Below, piece after piece: positions 60,846-64,000 of a stretch of 64,000 nt of DNA (positions within the stretch are counted from its first letter, which is position 1; every line of letters starts with the position of its first letter). Origin of the DNA: Desulfomonile tiedjei DSM 6799 (GTDB lineage Bacteria > Desulfobacterota > Desulfomonilia > Desulfomonilales > Desulfomonilaceae). The notes under the pieces were generated by a model that saw only the letters and a program-made list of their open reading frames with translations, made no database searches and had not been told where the DNA came from. The translations under genes and the position numbers were made by a program. Where the stretch lies: NCBI RefSeq assembly GCF_000266945.1, contig NC_018025.1:4406001-4470000 (forward strand), written 5' to 3'.

Positions 60846-61005
60846 GATGGGCATCGCCGTGCTTCAGGGTTCCCGAATTTCGAGGTACCGCCGGTAGAGT
60901 GGACATTCAACCTTCGGAAGGAACGCGCCCCGTTGCAAGTTCGGGAACCCGATTGACGACGCCCTTCCTCAATTGCGGTTGAGATGTTTCCAACAGGACC
61001 GGACC

Positions 61006-62148
61006 TTAGAAAATGATTCCTACAGCAGCCATAGCTCCTTCGAGGCTTATCTTATTTACGTTGCACGGCTGATCGATTTCCAACACTACCCAGCGCCAAC
61101 CTGCCTCAATGTAGCCGTATCGTCCATAGTTCATCGGCACGGATATTCTTCCTGCCGCATATCCGTCCCAACCGAGGTAGCCTTCAAGAAAATCGATGGA
61201 CCACTTGCAGTGAACAGAGGCTACACTCGTCCCGAGATATCTGACGAATCGCTCAAAGCTCATGCCTGCGGTGGCGAGATGCGCGGCCTGATTTCGTGTC
61301 CTTGTCTGGATCGTGTCACTTACCGTAAGCTTGTCATCAACCAGAGTATAGCCGGCAAACAAGCTTGATATTGCATGGGGTTGCTTGAACCAGTCATACA
61401 CGAGGGCTGCTCGGTAAATGTTGCGGTCCCAAATGGTAAGCGTGGAAACGAATGCCGGATATAGAGTATTTCCGAAGTAAAACATTGATGATGGAATGAA
61501 GTTGTCCCGATAGCGGATCGGCATGAAGGAAACCCGAATGCCCCAATTGGGCTTCACCTGACACTGAGCCTCGTACTCGGACAGGTACTCGTACTTCCGC
61601 AGTCCAAGATTCTTGGTCAAACTCAATTGAGGGGCTTCGCCGCCGATTGCATTACTGCCCCATACGATCGTAGAGGAGTTGAGATTTGAATACCAGATTT
61701 TGGCATTCAACTGGAACTTGCTGCACCCCATTCTCGGGAGAAAAGGAGGTGGAGCACACGGTCCGTATCCAAATCCCTGGAGACCGAAAAGATTGGAAAG
61801 TCCTCCGCCCTGGGGAAAAGGCCCGCATGCAGACCCCGGACCCGGATTGCCCGGTGGGCAGACGGCACCCTGGGACGGATTTCCCGGATAGGCTACAGGG
61901 GGAGCGGAGTAATAACTCCTCCTGGCAGTGTACCCCGAAGAAACCGCCGATTGTTGCGTACGCACCGGTGCCTTGGAACGATACTGTGGATTTACCCGCG
62001 GTTCTGCGGACAAAGCATCGCCCTGGATCACAGTCGAGCCCGAAATATCGCTGTAGGCCCAGCTAACCGTGACGGTGGCTGCAGTTATTAGTGTTAGCGA
62101 CAGAACACATAGACAAACCAATAGCTTCAAGGGCTTTACTATCACCAT
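61006..62148 (-). CDS. Predicted outer-membrane beta-barrel protein
   Basis: 380 aa from ATG 62148 with AAGGAGGG upstream. Signal peptide to about AYSD (residues 1-33). A Pro/Gly/Ser-rich, Cys-containing region (~60-140, PPGNPGPGSACGPFPQGGG) precedes a barrel of alternating amphipathic strands ending in a terminal Phe (AVGIIF), the outer-membrane assembly signal. The region is reminiscent of BBP7-type or OmpA-like barrels but no family is certain. An inverted repeat lies upstream at 62216-62247. Confidence 0.75.
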   Translation of the reverse strand: MVIVKPLKLLVCLCVLSLTLITAATVTVSWAYSDISGSTVIQGDALSAEPRVNPQYRSKAPVRTQQSAVSSGYTARRSYYSAPPVAYPGNPSQGAVCPPGNPGPGSACGPFPQGGGLSNLFGLQGFGYGPCAPPPFLPRMGCSKFQLNAKIWYSNLNSSTIVWGSNAIGGEAPQLSLTKNLGLRKYEYLSEYEAQCQVKPNWGIRVSFMPIRYRDNFIPSSMFYFGNTLYPAFVSTLTIWDRNIYRAALVYDWFKQPHAISSLFAGYTLVDDKLTVSDTIQTRTRNQAAHLATAGMSFERFVRYLGTSVASVHCKWSIDFLEGYLGWDGYAAGRISVPMNYGRYGYIEAGWRWVVLEIDQPCNVNKISLEGAMAAVGIIF

Positions 62149-62215
62149 ACCATCCCTCCTTGACTGAATGTCCTGGGATGGTGTCATTATTCAACCGCGA
62201 AATTATGTCAAGTGA

Positions 62216-62247
62216 ATTCTGAGAAAAAGTTATACTTTTTTCAGAAT
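62216..62247. promoter_or_regulatory. Inverted repeat upstream of the outer-membrane protein gene
   Basis: ATTCTGAGAAAAAGT-TAT-ACTTTTTTCAGAAT, a 32-bp A/T-rich palindrome about 70 bp upstream of the start. On the minus strand it contains TATAAC, so it could overlap the promoter and serve as an operator. Confidence 0.45.
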
Positions 62248-62480
62248 AATTCTCTAAAGCCCTGTCTTTTCTAAGACCGAAAATCCGCTAAACGCTAGTC
62301 ATATCCTTGAAAAAACGATCAATGTCCCGGTTTTTCGAATTAAAAAGCGCGATGCTGATAAGTAACTTGAAGGAGCCTCTGATTTCACCATCAGGGGGGG
62401 CGTGCTTGACCTCGATGCGTCGAAAACGTATCATTGCTGCCGATCTGAAGTCTCAGGCTCCGGGCACCCTCAACAAGAAT

Positions 62481-63029
62481 ATGCCGCGTAAAGCTATTTT
62501 CCTCGACCGGGACGGTGTTATTAACCACAAGTTACCGGAAGATCATTACGTTTCTTCTATAGAACAATTCGTTTTCCTGGACGGGGTCGCGGAAGCGCTT
62601 CGTCTCTTGCGCGATATGGGGTTCGTTCTCGTAGTGATCACGAATCAGCGGGGAATCGCTCGAAATTTGATGACTGAATCGGATCTCGAAAAAGTGCACA
62701 ATCATATGCGTTCAGTATTGGCTCGAAACGGCGTGGTTCTTGATGCTGTGTATCATTGTCCCCATGAAAAGGACGAACTCTGCAATTGTCGAAAACCTCA
62801 ACCTGGCATGATCCTGCAGGCTCAACGGGATCTTGGCATCGACCTGAATTTGTCTTACCTGGTGGGGGATTCTCCTTCAGATATGGAAGCGGGAAGCAGA
62901 GCCGGAGTTCGCTCGGTGCGGATAACCGATGGGCAGGATGATACTGCTCATGCAGTGTTCAAGGATTTATTGGATTTTGCCCGTGATCTGGCAAACCGTC
63001 AAAATACCGTCCAGGATGTGACCGTTTGA
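62481..63029 (+). CDS. gmhB: D-glycero-beta-D-manno-heptose 1,7-bisphosphate 7-phosphatase (GmhB-like HAD)
   Basis: 182 aa from ATG 62481; the frame is open back to 62307 but the domain starts here. HAD motifs FLDRDGVIN (Asp9, Asp11), VVITNQRGIA, CRKPQPGM and YLVGDSPSDMEAG. The zinc loop YHCPHEKDELCNC distinguishes GmhB/HisB-N from other HADs. Heptose-bisphosphate dephosphorylation feeds LPS inner-core synthesis, consistent with a diderm. GmhB versus HisB-N is not fully separable by eye. Confidence 0.88.
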   Translation: MPRKAIFLDRDGVINHKLPEDHYVSSIEQFVFLDGVAEALRLLRDMGFVLVVITNQRGIARNLMTESDLEKVHNHMRSVLARNGVVLDAVYHCPHEKDELCNCRKPQPGMILQAQRDLGIDLNLSYLVGDSPSDMEAGSRAGVRSVRITDGQDDTAHAVFKDLLDFARDLANRQNTVQDVTV

Positions 63030-63068
63030 CCCCTTGCCAATAGGAAGAAAGCGTCAGGAGATAAATAT

Positions 63069-63839
63069 ATGAGTAATGTTCAGGGCTGGCCTCCTCTGGA
63101 CGCGAATGCCCGCTTGTCTGTAGAAAGCGAGTTTTGCTTTGGGTGCGGACCGCACGTTCCCTGTTTTACCGAGTGCTGCGGAAAACTGGAACTGCTGCTT
63201 ACTCCTTATGATGTACTGCGGTTGAAGAATCGGCTGCAGCTCACATCAGAGGAGTTCCTGGACCGGTACACCGTCATGCGGTGGCGCACTGCTCACGGAT
63301 TTCCCGAAGTCCTCATGGAAATGGACTGTGCTTCGGGGAAACGATGTCCTTTTGTTACCCCCACGGGCTGTTCCGTGTACGAAGACAGGCCTGGAGCGTG
63401 CAGGATTTATCCGCTCGGGCGGGCTTCCACATCTCATGTTATGGATGGATCTCACAGGGAATTCTATTTTACCGTACGCGAGGATCATTGCAGAGGCTTT
63501 GAAGAAAAGAAATCATGGAAAGTCTCCGAGTGGCTGAGCGACCAGGGGATGGAAGATTATAACCGAATCAACGATCTCCTCATGGAATTGTACGTAATGC
63601 GGAATCGCGGCAAATCCGTTGAATTCAGCCCCCAGCATCTCCAGATGTTCGTCATGTCCTGTTACAATTTGGAGAAATTTCGGCAATTCGTATTCAAGAG
63701 TCGATTTCTGGATAAATTCGAGCTTGATCCTGAGATGGTGGCCGAGATCGAAGCAGACGATACCAAATTGCTCGAATTTGCGTTTCTCTGGCTGAAATTC
63801 GCTTTGTTTCGGGAACCGGTTCTGAAGCCGAAGTCATAA
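63069..63839 (+). CDS. YkgJ-family cysteine cluster protein
   Basis: 256 aa. Cys-rich N-terminal half: CFGCGPHVPCFTECCGKL, ASGKRCPFV and TGCSVYEDRPGACRIYPLGR, the YkgJ (Zn/Fe-chelatase-like) signature, followed by FTVREDHCRGF. The C-terminal half is helical and lacks Cys. The cluster probably binds a metal or Fe-S centre; function unknown. AGGAG upstream of the ATG, 39 bp after gmhB. Confidence 0.88.
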   Translation: MSNVQGWPPLDANARLSVESEFCFGCGPHVPCFTECCGKLELLLTPYDVLRLKNRLQLTSEEFLDRYTVMRWRTAHGFPEVLMEMDCASGKRCPFVTPTGCSVYEDRPGACRIYPLGRASTSHVMDGSHREFYFTVREDHCRGFEEKKSWKVSEWLSDQGMEDYNRINDLLMELYVMRNRGKSVEFSPQHLQMFVMSCYNLEKFRQFVFKSRFLDKFELDPEMVAEIEADDTKLLEFAFLWLKFALFREPVLKPKS

Positions 63840-63928
63840 CCTTGCTGTATATGCGAGAGAACCAGATAGCGTAGGACGGTGGTGAGCAAAGTGAACCGCT
63901 CATTGTGGTCGAAGAACGTCCGAATGGG

Positions 63929-64000
63929 TGTTATTGCGAGCGAAGCGAAGCAATCCCCTGAAGGTGCAGGCATAAGTCAGAAGATTGCCGCGTCGCTTCG
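63929..64000. repeat. Palindromic repeat C, copy 3 (cut by window end)
   Basis: TGTTATTGCGAGCGAAGCGAAGCAATCCCCTGA... ending AGATTGCCGCGTCGCTTCG at the window edge; same family as 42081-42167 and 60520-60607. Confidence 0.75.

Noticed and set aside
60478-60956. Several short frames on both strands
   Set aside because: They run through repeats C, B and D, and the same peptides appear wherever repeat C occurs.
1-64000. CRISPR arrays, rRNA genes, intact transposases, integrases or phage genes
   Set aside because: None seen. The repeats present are dispersed palindromes, not regularly spaced direct repeats.

Overview
The window looks like chromosome from a strictly anaerobic, probably sulfate-reducing or syntrophic deltaproteobacterium (Desulfobacterota). 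This is inferred, not proven. The grounds are a B12-dependent ribonucleotide reductase, an acyl-CoA dehydrogenase/MeaB pair, an AmmeMemoRadiSam-type radical SAM protein, a rubrerythrin-like protein, a PhoH/PgpH/YbeY operon, moderate G+C, many diderm envelope lipoproteins, and several dispersed repeat families. A Desulfomonile/Syntrophobacterales-like host would fit. There is no prophage, no CRISPR array, no rRNA operon and no intact transposase.

Layout. 1-4.6 kb (minus): a NodU/CmcH-type carbamoyltransferase cut by the window edge, a membrane-anchored SGNH hydrolase with a discoidin-like tail, and a UshA-like 5'-nucleotidase. 4.6-13.2 kb is housekeeping: tRNA-Pro, rdgB, prs-rplY, lexA-dinB, tmk, a small secreted peptide, tRNA-Ser, era and a DUF362 protein. 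13.3-17.3 kb: a GH57/DUF3536 glycosidase and a TrpF-like protein lacking the catalytic cysteine, separated by repeats. At 17.35 kb lies a striking small gene for a RiPP-like peptide with six C-x-x-G units, mostly on an 11-residue period. 17.8-28 kb: small lipoproteins, FmdB, mazG, phoH-pgpH-ybeY, an emfourin-like protein, a rubrerythrin-like protein and a tandem-domain protein of unknown function. 28.1-31.8 kb: a translationally coupled tetR-MFP-ABC ATPase-permease exporter operon. 32-36.6 kb: acyl-CoA dehydrogenase, MeaB and a penicillin-acylase-like protein that appears to lack its nucleophile. 37-44.3 kb: small secreted proteins, nrdJ with a zinc-ribbon HTH gene upstream, cytidine deaminase and two coupled GNAT acetyltransferases. 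44.4-50.6 kb: mpl, amrS, rpe, a TPR protein and a degenerate lytic-transglycosylase-like protein. 50.7-53.4 kb: hsp20, a dnaJ-like gene, DUF1844, rpmB and an HTH protein. 53.5-59.5 kb (minus): relA/spoT, der, a Cys-rich secreted peptide and an M48 protease. 59.6-64 kb: a cyclase-family hydrolase, a repeat-packed intergenic region, an outer-membrane barrel, gmhB and a YkgJ-type cysteine-cluster protein.

The intergenic regions are built from at least five repeat families. A is a ~255-bp hairpin repeat around AGCCGTGGGTGCAAACCCACGG. B is a CCGGCAGGGACGCCGG-centred repeat. C is the GTCATTGCGAG palindromic family. D is a CCCCCCT/AGGGGG repeat. The fifth is a ~213-bp MITE-like element with 15-bp terminal inverted repeats (GAAACTGTCTCAAAA). 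It sits at the same internal position of repeat B in two places, in opposite orientations, with a third truncated copy elsewhere.

The strongest candidates for something new are the C-x-x-G repeat peptide, the MITE-like element that targets a palindrome, and three enzyme homologues that keep their fold signatures but appear to have lost catalytic residues (TrpF-like, penicillin-acylase-like, MltD-like).
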